64,000 bases of DNA, from assembly GCA_009760855.2 (NCBI GenBank), contig WPIO01000007.1, forward strand, positions 10,186,501-10,250,500. The letters run 5' to 3'. A program made the position numbers and the translations under genes. This document shows, piece by piece, positions 63,373 to 64,000 of this stretch. Every line of letters begins with the position of its first letter. Position 1 is the first letter of the stretch. The notes beneath the pieces were generated by a model. The model had not been told where the DNA came from, did not search any database, and saw only the letters and a program-made list of their open reading frames with translations. Source of the DNA: Cristatella mucedo. Lineage: Eukaryota; Bryozoa; Phylactolaemata; Cristatellidae.

Positions 63373-64000
63373 GACATATATATATATGTATATATATATA
63401 TATGCCTGTAAATTCCTGAATTGTCTGTGCATATTGGAAATATGTTGAAATAGAAAAATGTGTCGATTTATGTAGCTACACTGTATTAGTGTCCCTCAAA
63501 AGTAAGACTTTGACTCAAAAAACGTCGCGAAGGGAAAGTTGCATGAGAGGTAAATGCCAAGAGCAGCATCCGAATCCTGGTCATCGGTGCCTGCTTTCCT
63601 TCCACGGAGCCAGTTGTAAAGCATCAACACAACCTACCGAGCCCTGGCAGCTTCTGAAACGTTGTGCTATCTAAATATTAGCAGGATCTATTCTATTATT
63701 CTATTCTATTATAGATCTATTCATGCAGATTAGCGATTGTGGTATTCAGAAACAACCCTCTTCTCTAATGAAAACTAGTCGACAAAATGCTCAACGTCAG
63801 CTTTCTGCAGCAAGATAATACAAGTACTAAAATGCAGCACCGAATGAGACTCTGAAAAATCCCAATGTCGAGTGGGTCTATATCAGCAGTATTAAAATTG
63901 ATTAGCTCCTATCAAAGCCCGGGAAAGAGTGCATCTTTGAACCACACTTTTATTTGACATACCAGCAATGCAATATCTGACCACTCTTGTGCTGTGATCT
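62770..64000. other. Probable RNF32 intron
   Basis: Upstream of the RNF32 last exon on its strand. Apart from the compound microsatellite I see no convincing further exon, so this is probably intronic. Confidence 0.45.
63258..63403. repeat. Compound (TA)n(TG)n...(CA)n(TA)n microsatellite
   Basis: TA units pass into TG, then a short TACATACACACGCGCG junction, then CA units and TA units again. The whole is nearly self-complementary. Confidence 0.95.

Overview
This window is nuclear DNA from an animal, most likely an invertebrate. It has short coding exons separated by kilobase introns with spliceosomal borders, a single intronless tRNA gene, tRNA-derived SINEs, 3'-truncated non-LTR retrotransposons (LINEs), a decayed gypsy-like element and many microsatellites. 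There is no operon structure. I cannot name the species from the sequence.

Three conserved genes are recognisable. SEH1, a nucleoporin of the Nup107-160 (Y) complex that is also in GATOR2, runs on the minus strand from 41181 down to at least 12015. Ten coding exons can be joined in frame into about 355 residues; only the last C-terminal exon is not found. TBCA, the beta-tubulin folding cofactor A, lies head to head with it on the plus strand (41672-48291). It is complete in four exons, giving 110 residues, and its second intron looks like a GC-AG intron. About 490 bp separate the two start codons and must hold both promoters. At the right end, the last exon of an RNF32-like RING-finger gene lies on the minus strand (62451-62759), with the rest of that gene probably beyond the window. 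A tRNA-Leu(AAG) gene sits at 58763-58844 on the minus strand. Three further open frames (578-1000, 8231-8662, 58990-59364, all minus) are unrecognised and weakly supported.

Most of the remainder is repeats. I distinguish LINE-A (near full-length, about 3.5 kb, in SEH1 intron 8), LINE-B (many 3' fragments ending in a TAA-type tail), SINE-A and SINE-B (both with tRNA-like promoter boxes), an about 490-bp interspersed repeat here called R480, a pogo/Tigger-like MITE, and a gypsy-like pol remnant.

Layout: 1-8 kb is LINE/SINE debris. 8-41 kb is SEH1 with repeat-filled introns. 41-48 kb is TBCA. 49.8-54.5 kb is a diverged satellite-like array with a nucleosome-sized period near 170 bp. 54.5-57.6 kb is gypsy and LINE-B wreckage. 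58-60 kb has the tRNA gene, two SINE-A copies and a CpG-rich block. 60-64 kb has LINE fragments, microsatellites and the RNF32 exon. The most unusual observations are the R480 repeat, whose 42-bp end segment occurs in both orientations, the satellite array, a SINE whose tail matches a local LINE, and an internally deleted LINE-A.
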